Assembly (NCBI RefSeq): GCF_020329485.1
Contig: NZ_JAGKJI010000024.1
Location: forward strand, 1-64,000
Origin: Bradyrhizobium cenepequi
GTDB taxonomy: Bacteria; Pseudomonadota; Alphaproteobacteria; Rhizobiales; Xanthobacteraceae
Length of the DNA stretch: 64,000 nt
Direction of reading: 5' to 3'
Part shown: piece after piece, positions 44,426 to 53,022 of the stretch
How positions within the stretch are numbered: the stretch's first letter is position 1
Layout: each line of letters starts with the position of its first letter
Notes under the pieces: model-generated
Seen by the model: the letters and a program-made list of their open reading frames with translations, nothing else
Database searches by the model: none
What the model was told of the DNA's origin: nothing
Made by a program: the position numbers and the translations under genes

Positions 44426-44457
44426 AGACCGCCTCGCGATCGCAGGGCGGGCGGTCT
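44426..44457. terminator. Bidirectional stem-loop between convergent genes
   Basis: AGACCGCC (44426-44433) pairs with GGCGGTCT (44450-44457). It sits between two convergent stop codons only 53 bp apart and likely ends transcription from both sides, although the T tract is weak. Confidence 0.55.
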
Positions 44458-44469
44458 CGCCAAAAGGCG

Positions 44470-44973
44470 TTAGCCCTTCGTCAGGGTGATGTTGACGCCG
44501 CGGATCTCGCCCTTGGAATCGATCTGCACGACCTGCTTGCTGCCGTGAGTCCGCAGATTCAGCGTGGCAGCGAAGCCGGACGCCTCGACGAACACCTCGA
44601 TCTGGCCGCCGCCAGCGGTACCCTGCAGATTGCCGAAGATGTTGCGGCTCTTCTCGCTCCAGTTGCCGGAGACGCGATCACCCTGGCTCGTCACATCGCT
44701 GGAAAGGTTGAACTTGTAGCTGTCGCTGGCGCAATTCAGGCTCTGCTTCAGGCCAAGCCCGGTGGAGTTGACCTTGTAGCTGGCCTTGCAGCGGATCCGC
44801 TCGGTCGTGCCGTTGGAGAGCGCAACGGTGCCCGAACCGCTCCACGATCCGTCAAAACCCGCAAATGGTCCCGACGATTGGGCGTTGCCCGTGCCGGCCA
44901 ACAACATGACCGCCGCGCCAATGCCGGCAGCTGTGATCGCGCGACCGAACAAGCCCAAACCAAACCGCTTCAT
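44470..44973 (-). CDS. Small secreted protein, unrecognised family
   Basis: A 167-residue exported protein. Residues 1-32 (MKRFGLGLFGRAITAAGIGAAV...AQS) form a signal peptide. The mature part is Gly/Ser/Thr-rich with alternating hydrophobic residues (GSWSGSGTVALSNGTTERIRCKASYKV, CASDSYKFNLSSDV, KGEIRGVNITLTKG), suggesting a beta-barrel or beta-sandwich in the periplasm, stabilised by a Cys pair. A second in-frame ATG 15 bp upstream (MGKLT) is possible but lacks a ribosome-binding site. I do not recognise its function. Confidence 0.7.
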   Translation of the reverse strand: MKRFGLGLFGRAITAAGIGAAVMLLAGTGNAQSSGPFAGFDGSWSGSGTVALSNGTTERIRCKASYKVNSTGLGLKQSLNCASDSYKFNLSSDVTSQGDRVSGNWSEKSRNIFGNLQGTAGGGQIEVFVEASGFAATLNLRTHGSKQVVQIDSKGEIRGVNITLTKG

Positions 44974-45402
44974 TGTGAGTTTTCCCATCAAAAATGGACG
45001 ATCTTCTTCAAGATACGCCTCGCCGCATTGAACACTTAGTGTTGACCGCAATCCCACAGGTTCAAACGCCCCGCCTAGCATGTCATAGCCGGCGGAATCG
45101 CGGAAACCACGCCATTTTTGTTCGACAGAATCAAGAAGCATCTCCCTTCGCTTCTGTCTATCCGATATCGGCATCCAGGCTGCAACAGTCTGTAGCGAAC
45201 CGTGATTGGAAAAAATTTCTTGTTTTTTCAACCTATTAGATGACCGCTTTACAGCGCCGCAAATTTGGCCGCATTTGACGGTGCTTGTCCTTTGTTCGTC
45301 GCTTTGCTACGCGGCGGCGCAAATCCCAACAAATCCGTGCCGGCCCTGCCGAAACGCAACTTCCGGAACAGGATTTCTTGCTGTCGAAAATGAAGGAATA
45401 CG
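44974..45402. other. Divergent intergenic region
   Basis: About 430 bp between the small secreted protein and the cysteine-rich protein. It is lower in G+C than the neighbouring genes with AT-rich stretches near 45205-45240 suited to promoters. No gene or specific motif was recognised. Confidence 0.5.
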
Positions 45403-45642
45403 ATGCGTAAAGTTCTATTGGCCCTCGTGTTGTTGTCGATCCCCCTTTCATCTGACGCCTTCGCCCAGCAGCAATCGCGCAGCGGCACGCCGGAGGAACA
45501 AAAGGCCTGCACCCGCGACGTTCAGAAGCACTGCCGCGCGGTGATCGACCAGGGCGATTTCACCATCCTCGCCTGCCTGAAGGAGCACCGCACCAAGATC
45601 AGCGCGGCCTGCGACCAGGTATTGAAGAGCCACGGGCAGTAA
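45403..45642 (+). CDS. Small exported cysteine-rich repeat protein
   Basis: A 79-residue protein: signal peptide MRKVLLALVLLSIPLSSDAFA, then a mature part of about 57 residues with four cysteines in the cysteine-rich (Cys_rich_FGFR/GLG1-like) repeat pattern ACTRDVQKHCRAV...ILACLKEHRTKISAACDQVL. Such repeats are common in small periplasmic proteins of Bradyrhizobium. Disulfide-stabilised, function unknown. It lies 195 bp upstream of hpnC. Confidence 0.75.
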   Translation: MRKVLLALVLLSIPLSSDAFAQQQSRSGTPEEQKACTRDVQKHCRAVIDQGDFTILACLKEHRTKISAACDQVLKSHGQ

Positions 45643-45678
45643 CACCGCGTCTTGCACTCGAAAATTGCCGCGACAGAG

Positions 45679-45709
45679 CCTGTGCCCACTGTGTGATATC
45701 GGGCACAGG
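45679..45709 (+). terminator. Stem-loop after the cysteine-rich gene
   Basis: CCTGTGCCC (45679-45687) pairs perfectly with GGGCACAGG (45701-45709) across a 13-nt loop, 36 bp after the stop codon. It may end the short upstream transcript. No T tract follows. Confidence 0.45.
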
Positions 45710-45778
45710 GGCTGCGTGTGTTGCCCATACAGCATTGGTTTTGGTCGCGTATTCCCCTATATGGGGCACGCAATCCAC

Positions 45779-45806
45779 CGCATGCGCGCAACTTCGGGCG
45801 CATGCG
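45779..45806 (+). promoter_or_regulatory. Hairpin in the hpnC leader
   Basis: CGCATGCGC (45779-45787) pairs with GCGCATGCG (45798-45806) around a 10-nt loop, ending 31 nt before the hpnC start. If transcribed it would form a stable leader hairpin near the ribosome-binding region. A functional role is not shown. Confidence 0.4.
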
Positions 45807-45837
45807 CCTTAGCCAGGGCGAATGTGGCCGGTTCCTG

Positions 45838-46716
45838 ATGACAAGCGCGAGCGAACTGCGATCCGGAAAGACCCACCGCGACGAGAATTTTCCGGTCGCG
45901 TCGTGGATCATTCATCCGCGTCACCGCGCCCTGATTCTTGCCTTCTACAATTTCGTCCGCACCGCCGACGACATCGCCGACCATGCCACGCTGCCGGCCG
46001 ACGAAAAGCTCCGCTATCTCGACCTGCTCGAGAAGGAATTGCTGGGTGAAGGCGATACCCAAAAGGAAGCCGTCAATCTGCGGCGTGCGCTCGCCGAGCG
46101 CGCGATGCCACCGCGCCACGCGCTCGACGTGCTGATCGCGTTCCGCATGGACGTGACAAAGCTGCGGTACGAGAACTGGGACGAGGTGATCCATTACTGC
46201 CGCTATTCGGCGATGCCGGTCGGCCGCTTCATGCTCGATGTCCACGGCGAGAGCACGTCCACCTGGGCCGCGTCCGACGCGCTGTGCGCGGGCTTGCAGA
46301 TCAACAACCACCTGCAGGATTGCGCCAAGGACTACAGGAATCTCAACCGCGTCTACCTCCCGCGCGATGCGCTGGCCGCATCCGGCGCTACCGTCGAAAT
46401 GCTCGGGGAGGCGAAGTCTCCACCGCCGCTGTTGCAATGCCTGCAAGCGCTGGCGGTGCGCACCGAGACGCTGCTTGCCGAGAGCAAGTCGCTTGCCGCC
46501 GAGGTGAAGGATTTGCGGTTGGGCCTGGAGATATCGGTGATCCAGGCGTTCGCCGACAAGATCGTGAACATGCTGAAGGTGCGCGATCCCCTAAGCGAGC
46601 GGGTGCATTTGAGCCCTCTCGAACTGCTTGGTCACAGCCTCAGTGGCGTCGCCGGCGAATTGGCCCGCCGCGCCATCGGGCGCCGGCCCGTGTCAAAAAC
46701 GGCGACCGGCGCATGA
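45838..46716 (+). CDS. hpnC: Hydroxysqualene synthase
   Basis: First-cluster hopanoid enzyme (292 aa) of the trans-isoprenyl diphosphate synthase (squalene/phytoene synthase) fold; converts presqualene diphosphate to hydroxysqualene, acting between HpnD and HpnE. The two Mg-binding Asp-rich motifs are RTADDIADHA and NNHLQDCAKDYRNL. ATG 45838 (MTSASELRSGKTHRDENFPVAS) gives the expected N-terminus. Its stop overlaps the hpnD start by 4 bp. Confidence 0.95.
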   Translation: MTSASELRSGKTHRDENFPVASWIIHPRHRALILAFYNFVRTADDIADHATLPADEKLRYLDLLEKELLGEGDTQKEAVNLRRALAERAMPPRHALDVLIAFRMDVTKLRYENWDEVIHYCRYSAMPVGRFMLDVHGESTSTWAASDALCAGLQINNHLQDCAKDYRNLNRVYLPRDALAASGATVEMLGEAKSPPPLLQCLQALAVRTETLLAESKSLAAEVKDLRLGLEISVIQAFADKIVNMLKVRDPLSERVHLSPLELLGHSLSGVAGELARRAIGRRPVSKTATGA

Positions 46717-47552
46717 GCGTTGAGACGGCGGCGGCCAACGCAGACTACAGCACCACCGCGTCCGGCAGTTCGTTCTACGCCGCGATGCGCATCCTGCCGC
46801 GCGTGCAGCGCGAGGCGATGTTCCAGATCTACAGCTTTTGCCGGCAGGTCGATGACATCGCCGATTCCGACGGCCCACGCGAGGAGCGGCTGGCGGCGCT
46901 GCAGCAATGGCGCGACGACATTGATGCGCTGTACCAGGGCAATCCGCCGCCGCGGCTCAAGGACTATGCCGCCTCGGTCAAGACCTTCGGCCTGAAGCGG
47001 GAGGATTTTCTCGCCATCGTCGACGGCATGGAGATGGATGTGCCGCAGGACATCCGCGCGCCCGACATGGCGACGCTCGATCTCTATTGCGATCGCGTGG
47101 CGAGCGCTGTCGGGCGGCTCTCGGTGCGGGTGTTCGGCCTGCCCGAGGAGGACGGCGTCCTGCTTGCGCATCATCTCGGCCGCGCGCTGCAGCTCACCAA
47201 CATCCTGCGCGACGTCGATGAGGATGCCGGTCTCGGCCGGCTTTATCTGCCGCGCGAGATGCTGTTGCACGCCGCCATTACATCTGACGATCCCCAGCGG
47301 GTGATCGCCGAGCGCAACTTGCCGAAGGTGTGCCTGCCGCTCGCCGAGCGGGCGAAAAAGCATTTCGAGCAGGCGGATGAAATCATGAAGCGCAACTCCC
47401 GGCGCGCGGTCCGCGCGCCGCGGATCATGTCGAAATACTATCGCGCAATCCTTGATCTCCTGATCGTCCGCGGCTTTGCAGCGCCGCGCGAGCCCGTTCG
47501 CGTCGGCAAATGGCAAAAGATCGGTATCCTTCTTCGTTACGCGTTCATCTGA
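46713..47552 (+). CDS. hpnD: Presqualene diphosphate synthase
   Basis: Condenses two farnesyl diphosphates to presqualene diphosphate (279 aa). Squalene/phytoene synthase fold with motifs QVDDIADSDGPREE and NILRDVDEDAGLGRLYLP. ATG 46713 overlaps the hpnC stop (ATGA). It precedes hpnE by 6 bp. Length and motifs fit HpnD. Confidence 0.95.
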   Translation: MSVETAAANADYSTTASGSSFYAAMRILPRVQREAMFQIYSFCRQVDDIADSDGPREERLAALQQWRDDIDALYQGNPPPRLKDYAASVKTFGLKREDFLAIVDGMEMDVPQDIRAPDMATLDLYCDRVASAVGRLSVRVFGLPEEDGVLLAHHLGRALQLTNILRDVDEDAGLGRLYLPREMLLHAAITSDDPQRVIAERNLPKVCLPLAERAKKHFEQADEIMKRNSRRAVRAPRIMSKYYRAILDLLIVRGFAAPREPVRVGKWQKIGILLRYAFI

Positions 47553-47558
47553 GATCTG

Positions 47559-48818
47559 ATGCAAAAGACCGTTCATATCATCGGCGCCGGCATTTCCGGC
47601 CTCTCGGCGGCCATTCGCCTGTCCAACGCGAACTACACGGTGCACGTCCACGAGGCGACGCAGCAGGCCGGCGGCCGCTGCCGTTCCTATTTCGACGCCG
47701 CGACCGATCTCACCATCGACAACGGCAATCACCTGCTCTTGTCCGGCAACCGCCATGCGCTGGCCTATGCCAGATCGATCGGCACCGAGGCCGGGTTGGT
47801 CGGGCCGGAACGGGCGAAGTTTCCCTTTGTCGATCTCGCAGCCGGCAAGCGCTGGGAGCTCGATCTCGGCTCTTCCCGTTTGCCGCTCTGGGTGTTCGAC
47901 GAGGCGCGCCGCGTCCCCGATACGGGCCTGGGCGACTACCTCGCGCTGGCGCCGCTCGCTTGGGCCGGCACCGACAAGCGGGTCGGCGATACCATCACCT
48001 GCAAAGGCACGCTGTACGATCGTCTGGTGCAGCCGCTGTTGCTCGCCGCGCTCAATGTCGACCCGCCTGAGGGCTCGGCGGGACTAGCCGGTGCGATCGT
48101 ACGCGAGACGCTGCTTGCCGGCGGCGAAGCCTGCCGTCCGCTGATTGCACGCGACGGTTTGAGCTCGGTCTTGATCGAGCCCGCGGTGAAGCTGCTGCAG
48201 GAGAGGGGCTCGAGCGTGCGCTTCAGCCACGAGCTGCGCCAGTTCGGCACGGTGTCGGATCATGTCAGCGAGCTGAAATTCGGCGACGACATGATCGATC
48301 TTGCGCCCACTGACGCCGTGGTGCTCGCGGTCCCGCCGCGCGCGGCGGCCTCGCTGGTGCCGGGCCTGAAGACGCCGACCAAATTCCGCGCCATCGTGAA
48401 CGCGCATTTCCGCTTTGATCCGCCGCCCAATGCCGCGCCGATCCTCGGCGTCATCGGCGGCCTCGTGGAGTGGTTGTTCGCGTTCCCGCAGCGGCTCTCG
48501 GTCACCATCAGCAATGGTGATCGTCTGGTCGACATGCCGCGCGAGGAACTGGCGCAGGCGATCTGGCGCGATGTCTGCAAGGCCGCCGGCGTTTCCGGCG
48601 AATTGTCCCCTCCATTGCCCCCTTGGCAGATCGTGCGCGAGCGCCGTGCTACTTTCGAGGCCACGCCGGAACAGCACGCCCTGCGGCCCGGCGCGGTAAC
48701 GGCCTATAAAAACCTGTTTCTCGCCGGCGATTGGACTGATACGGGGTTGCCGGCAACGATAGAGGGGTCGGTTCGGTCCGGCGACCGTGCCGCCGATCTG
48801 ATCCTGGCGAGGCACTGA
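47559..48818 (+). CDS. hpnE: Hydroxysqualene dehydroxylase
   Basis: FAD-dependent amine-oxidase-fold enzyme (419 aa) that reduces hydroxysqualene to squalene. N-terminal Rossmann motif HIIGAGISGLSAAIRLS, an ERxGG-like HEATQQAGGRCRSYFD and C-terminal FAD loop LFLAGDWTDTGLPATIEGSVRSGDRAA (parts shown). Follows hpnD closely and precedes shc by 53 bp. Confidence 0.94.
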   Translation: MQKTVHIIGAGISGLSAAIRLSNANYTVHVHEATQQAGGRCRSYFDAATDLTIDNGNHLLLSGNRHALAYARSIGTEAGLVGPERAKFPFVDLAAGKRWELDLGSSRLPLWVFDEARRVPDTGLGDYLALAPLAWAGTDKRVGDTITCKGTLYDRLVQPLLLAALNVDPPEGSAGLAGAIVRETLLAGGEACRPLIARDGLSSVLIEPAVKLLQERGSSVRFSHELRQFGTVSDHVSELKFGDDMIDLAPTDAVVLAVPPRAAASLVPGLKTPTKFRAIVNAHFRFDPPPNAAPILGVIGGLVEWLFAFPQRLSVTISNGDRLVDMPREELAQAIWRDVCKAAGVSGELSPPLPPWQIVRERRATFEATPEQHALRPGAVTAYKNLFLAGDWTDTGLPATIEGSVRSGDRAADLILARH

Positions 48819-48871
48819 CATACCCCTGCAAGCGGTAGAAGCGTCCTCGAGAGAAGGAGAAATCGAACAAA

Positions 48872-50833
48872 ATGGATTCCGTCAACGATACCGCCACCAT
48901 CGATCCGGTCGCGCTGGAGAAGAGCATCTCCGCGGCGACCGAGGCGCTGCTTGGCCATCGGCAATCCGACGGACATTGGGTGTTCGAACTCGAGGCCGAC
49001 AGCACGATCCCGGCGGAATATGTGCTGCTGTGCCACTATCTCGGCGAGCCCGTCGACAGCGTGCTGGAGGCGAAGATCGCCAACTATCTCCGCCGCGTGC
49101 AGGGCGCCCATCACGGCTGGCCGCTGGTGCATGACGGTCCGTTCGACATGAGTGCGAGCGTGAAGGCCTATTTCGCGCTGAAGATGATCGGCGATTCCGT
49201 CGATGCGCCGCATATGGCGAAAGCGCGCGAGGCGATCCGTTCGCGTGGCGGAGCCGCGACCGCCAACGTCTTCACCCGCTTCCTGCTGGCACTGTTTGGC
49301 GTCGTGACCTGGCGCGCGACGCCGGTGCTGCCGGTCGAGATCATGCTGCTGCCGATGTGGTCGCCGTTCCACATCAACAAGATTTCCTACTGGGCGCGCA
49401 CCACGATGGTACCGCTAATGGTGTTGGCCGCGCTGAAGCCGCGGGCGAAGAACCCAAAGGGCGTCGGCGTCGACGAACTGTTCCTGCAGGATCCCAAATC
49501 GGTCGGCATGCCCCCGAAAGCGCCGCATCAGAGCTGGGGCTGGTTCCTGCTCTTCCGCGGGCTCGACAGCGTGCTGCGCGTGGTCGAGCCGCTATTTACG
49601 AAAAGGCTGCGCCAGCGCGCGATCGATGCCGCGCTCGCCTTCACCGAAGAGCGGTTGAACGGCGAGGACGGCATGGGCGCAATCTATCCGCCGATGGCCA
49701 ACATCGTGATGATGTATGACGCGCTCGGCAAGGACGAGAACTATCCGCCGCGTGCCACCACGCGGCGCGGCCTCGAGAAGCTCTTGGTGATTCGCGAGCA
49801 CGAGGCCTATTGCCAGCCCTGCGTATCGCCGGTGTGGGACACTGCGCTAGCCTGCCATGCGCTGCAGGAGGCCGGCAGCGAGGACACCCTTGCCAAGGCG
49901 AAGCAGGGGCTCGACTGGTTGACGCCGCGGCAAGTGCTCGATCTCAAGGGCGACTGGGCGGTGAAGGCGCCCAACGTCCGGCCGGGCGGCTGGGCGTTCC
50001 AGTACAACAACGACCATTATCCTGATCTCGATGACACCGCCGTGGTGGTCATGGCGATGGACCGGGCGCGCCGCTATAGCAGCACCAAGGAGTACGATGC
50101 GGCGATTGCCCGCGGTCGCGAATGGATCGAGGGGCTGCAGAGCCGCGACGGCGGCTGGGCCGCCTTCGATGTCAACAACCTCGAATACTACCTCAACAAC
50201 ATCCCGTTCTCCGACCATGGCGCGCTGCTCGATCCGCCGACCGAGGATGTCACGGCGCGCTGCGTCTCGATGCTGGCGCAGCTCGGCGAGACCGAAAGGA
50301 CCAGCAAGGCGGTCGCCGATGGCGTTGCCTATCTGCGCCTTACCCAGCTTGCCGAAGGTTCCTGGTATGGCCGCTGGGGGCTGAACTACATCTACGGCAC
50401 CTGGTCGGTGCTGTGCGCGCTCAACGCCGTCCGCATCGACCATCAGGATCCGATGATTCGAAAGGCAGTCGATTGGCTGGTGTCGATCCAGAATCAGGAC
50501 GGCGGCTGGGGCGAGGATGCCGTCAGCTATCGGCTCGACTATCGGGGCTATGAGGTCGCGCCGTCCACTTCCTCGCAAACGGCATGGGCTTTGCTTGCGC
50601 TCATGGCGGCCGGAGAGGTCGAAAACCCCGCGGTTCAACGGGGGATTGAGTACCTAAAAACCACACAGACGGAAAAAGGACTCTGGGAGGAGCAGCGCTT
50701 CACGGCTACGGGCTTTCCGCGTGTGTTTTACTTGCGTTATCATGGCTACTCCAAGTTCTTCCCGCTCTGGGCGCTAGCGCGGTATCGGAATTTGCGAAAC
50801 ACGAACAGCAGGGTGGTAGGGGTCGGAATGTGA
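48872..50833 (+). CDS. shc: Squalene-hopene cyclase
   Basis: Monotopic membrane-associated class II triterpene cyclase (653 aa) that turns squalene into hopene/hopanol. The protonating DXDD motif is Asp385-Leu-Asp387-Asp388 (YPDLDDTAVV). Several QW repeats are visible, e.g. QSRDGGWAAFDV, QNQDGGWGED, QLAEGSWYGRWG and TEKGLWEEQRF. Key enzyme of the locus; its stop overlaps hpnG by 4 bp. Confidence 0.97.
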   Translation: MDSVNDTATIDPVALEKSISAATEALLGHRQSDGHWVFELEADSTIPAEYVLLCHYLGEPVDSVLEAKIANYLRRVQGAHHGWPLVHDGPFDMSASVKAYFALKMIGDSVDAPHMAKAREAIRSRGGAATANVFTRFLLALFGVVTWRATPVLPVEIMLLPMWSPFHINKISYWARTTMVPLMVLAALKPRAKNPKGVGVDELFLQDPKSVGMPPKAPHQSWGWFLLFRGLDSVLRVVEPLFTKRLRQRAIDAALAFTEERLNGEDGMGAIYPPMANIVMMYDALGKDENYPPRATTRRGLEKLLVIREHEAYCQPCVSPVWDTALACHALQEAGSEDTLAKAKQGLDWLTPRQVLDLKGDWAVKAPNVRPGGWAFQYNNDHYPDLDDTAVVVMAMDRARRYSSTKEYDAAIARGREWIEGLQSRDGGWAAFDVNNLEYYLNNIPFSDHGALLDPPTEDVTARCVSMLAQLGETERTSKAVADGVAYLRLTQLAEGSWYGRWGLNYIYGTWSVLCALNAVRIDHQDPMIRKAVDWLVSIQNQDGGWGEDAVSYRLDYRGYEVAPSTSSQTAWALLALMAAGEVENPAVQRGIEYLKTTQTEKGLWEEQRFTATGFPRVFYLRYHGYSKFFPLWALARYRNLRNTNSRVVGVGM

Positions 50834-51582
50834 ATCTGGGGGCGGGGGCCGCCGCGACTGTGGGGAAAATGCTGGATCCGCGGCCGGTCTTGATTGTGAC
50901 GGGATTAGTGCAAGAGGCTCGCATCGCAGCCGGGCCGGGCATGATCGTCATTTGTAGTTCCAGCGATCCGCAGCAGCTTCGCGCGCTATTGGCGACACTC
51001 GATTCGTCATCGTTCCGCGGCGTGATCTCGTTCGGCGTGGCCGGCGGGCTCGACCCGGCGTTGCGATCGGGTGACGTCGTGGTGGCGACGGAGGTGCTTT
51101 CTGGCGACACCCGATTCCTGGCCGACATGGCCCTGAACGAGGAGATGGTTGCCAGCGCCACGCTGAGGCGCCGCAAGATCGTCAGAGGCGGGCTTGCGGG
51201 CGTTGAACAGGTGATTGCAGCCAGGGCCTGCAAGGCGGCGCTACGCTCGGAAACCGGTGCTTCCGCCGTCGACATGGAGAGCCACATCGCAGCGGCTTAT
51301 GCGGCCAGGGCGGGCATTCCGTTCGCGGCGCTGCGGGTGATCAGCGATCCCGCCCACCGCGCGCTGCCGGAATTGGCGAAGACCGCGGTCAAGCCGAACG
51401 GCGATATCGACCTGCGCAAGGTCTTGCGCGGCGTGGCGCGCAATCCGCTGACGCTGCGCTCGCTGGTCTCGACTGGAATCGACTTCAACCGCGCGCTGCG
51501 CTCCCTGCGCGGTTGCCGCGGCTTCCTGCTGGGCGGTGAGAGCCTCGTCCCCGCGGAGCCAATGATTCGCTCAGCGGCATGA
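50830..51582 (+). CDS. hpnG: Adenosylhopane nucleosidase/phosphorylase
   Basis: Purine nucleoside phosphorylase/nucleosidase fold protein (250 aa) that removes adenine from adenosylhopane to give ribosylhopane. Motifs FGVAGGLDPALRSGDVVVA and SAVDMESHIAAAYAARAGIPFAALRVISDPA are typical of the family. The GTG start at 50830 overlaps the shc stop. Ends the rightward hpnCDE-shc-hpnG operon before a terminator. Confidence 0.92.
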   Translation: MNLGAGAAATVGKMLDPRPVLIVTGLVQEARIAAGPGMIVICSSSDPQQLRALLATLDSSSFRGVISFGVAGGLDPALRSGDVVVATEVLSGDTRFLADMALNEEMVASATLRRRKIVRGGLAGVEQVIAARACKAALRSETGASAVDMESHIAAAYAARAGIPFAALRVISDPAHRALPELAKTAVKPNGDIDLRKVLRGVARNPLTLRSLVSTGIDFNRALRSLRGCRGFLLGGESLVPAEPMIRSAA

Positions 51583-51633
51583 CCGCGAGAGCATGAGCCG
51601 ATTAGGTTGAGATACAGCCGCGATGAAGCTGCG

Positions 51634-51757
51634 CTCCCTCTCCCGCTTGCGGGGGAGGGCTGGGGTGGGGGTATCTCCGCGAATCGTGCCGTCCGATCGT
51701 GGGGAGAGAGCCCCCACCCGGCGCTTCGCGCCGACCTCCCCCGCAAGCGGGAGAGGT
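51634..51757. repeat. Imperfect inverted repeat (CTCCCTCTCCCGC family)
   Basis: CTCCCTCTCCCGCTTGCGGG at the left is mirrored by CCCGCAAGCGGGAGAGG at the right, with a GGGTGGGGG/CCCCCACCC inner pair. A common intergenic repeat type in this group, just 5' of the terminator between hpnG and hpnH. Confidence 0.75.
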
Positions 51758-51760
51758 AAA

Positions 51761-51803
51761 AAGCAAAAGGCCCGACCGTCATCGACGGTCGGGCCTTTTG
51801 CTT
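51761..51803. terminator. Bidirectional rho-independent terminator between hpnG and hpnH
   Basis: A perfect 20-bp stem (51761-51780 with 51784-51803) and a 3-nt loop, G+C-rich core GGCCCGACCGTC and flanking runs AAAA/TTTT on each side. The symmetric T tracts serve both the rightward hpnG transcript and the leftward hpnH transcript. Confidence 0.92.
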
Positions 51804-51822
51804 ATCCGACATCGCTCGCGTC

Positions 51823-52983
51823 TTACGCGGCGGTCGAGGCTTTCTGGGCGGCCTTCTGCTGGGCGGCGACCGCTTCGTCGCGGCGGATCTCCGAGAGCTT
51901 CTTCTGGACCTGCTCCGAGAAGATGTACTGCGCCGGGCGCTGCTTGGTGAGATCGATCTCGGGGGCCATCGGGCCCTTGGTGCGGATGCCGCGCATCGAC
52001 ACCCACATGGCCTTCAGCGGATTGTTGAGCGCCGCGATCGCCGCGGTCGGCTCGTAGCCGCAATGCGCCATGCAGTCGGCACACTTCTCATACTTGCCGG
52101 TGCCGTAGGAATCCCAGTCCGTGGTCTCCATCAGCTCCTTGAAGGTCTTGGCGTAGCCTTCGCCGAGCAGATAGCAGGGCTTCTGCCAGCCGAAGATGTT
52201 GCGCGCCGGCATGCCCCAGGGCGTGCACTCGTATTCCTGGTTGCCGGCCAGGAAGTCGAGGAACAGGCCGGAATGCATGAAATTCCACTTCTTGCCCTTG
52301 CCGAGCGCAAAGACGTCGCGGAACAGCTTCTTGGTCTTGGTGCGGTTGAGAAAATGCTCCTGGTCCGGCGCGCGCTCATAGGCGTAGCCTGGCGACATCG
52401 ACACGCCGACGCCGAGCTCAACGCAGAAGTCGAGGAATTTTGCGATCTCCTCGGCCGGGTGGTTGTCGAAGATGGTGGCGTTGACGTTGACGGTGAAGCC
52501 GCGCGCCTTGGCTGCCTTGATCGCGGACACGGCGCGGTCGAATACGCCCTTCTGCGACACCGACTTGTCGTGGTGATCCTTCAGGCCGTCGAGATGCACC
52601 GAGAAGAACAGGTACGGCGACGGCTCGAACAGGTCGAGCTTCTTTTCCAGCAAGAGCGCGTTGGTGCAGAGCGAGACGAACTTCTTGCGTTCGACCAGCC
52701 CGCGCACGATCTCGCCAATCTCCTTGTGGATCAGCGGCTCACCGCCTGGAATTGCGACCATCGGCGCGCCGCACTCGTCGGCCGCGTCCCAGCATTCCTG
52801 GGCGGTCATGCGACGATTGAGGATCGCATCAGGATAGTCGATCTTGCCGCAGCCGGCGCAGGCGAGATTGCAGCGAAACAGCGGCTCCAGCATCAGCACG
52901 AGCGGATAGCGCTTGCGGCCGAGCATCCTCTGCTTGAGCAGATAGCCGCCGATGCGCAGTTCCTTGAAGAAGGGTATTGCCAT
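51823..52983 (-). CDS. hpnH: Adenosyl-hopene transferase (radical SAM)
   Basis: Radical SAM enzyme (386 aa) that joins a 5'-deoxyadenosyl group to diploptene, the first step in making extended hopanoids. The CX3CX2C cluster is Cys38, Cys42 and Cys45 (FRCNLACAGCGKIDYPD), and the SPASM-like DUF3463 C-terminal part contains GYEPTAAIAALNNPLKAMW. It precedes hpnG-type processing in the pathway although it is on the other strand. The C-terminal tail is Ala/Gln/Lys-rich. Confidence 0.96.
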   Translation of the reverse strand: MAIPFFKELRIGGYLLKQRMLGRKRYPLVLMLEPLFRCNLACAGCGKIDYPDAILNRRMTAQECWDAADECGAPMVAIPGGEPLIHKEIGEIVRGLVERKKFVSLCTNALLLEKKLDLFEPSPYLFFSVHLDGLKDHHDKSVSQKGVFDRAVSAIKAAKARGFTVNVNATIFDNHPAEEIAKFLDFCVELGVGVSMSPGYAYERAPDQEHFLNRTKTKKLFRDVFALGKGKKWNFMHSGLFLDFLAGNQEYECTPWGMPARNIFGWQKPCYLLGEGYAKTFKELMETTDWDSYGTGKYEKCADCMAHCGYEPTAAIAALNNPLKAMWVSMRGIRTKGPMAPEIDLTKQRPAQYIFSEQVQKKLSEIRRDEAVAAQQKAAQKASTAA

Positions 52984-53022
52984 TACAAGCTTTCTCTCTC
53001 GACTCTTACGACGAAGGTTTGG

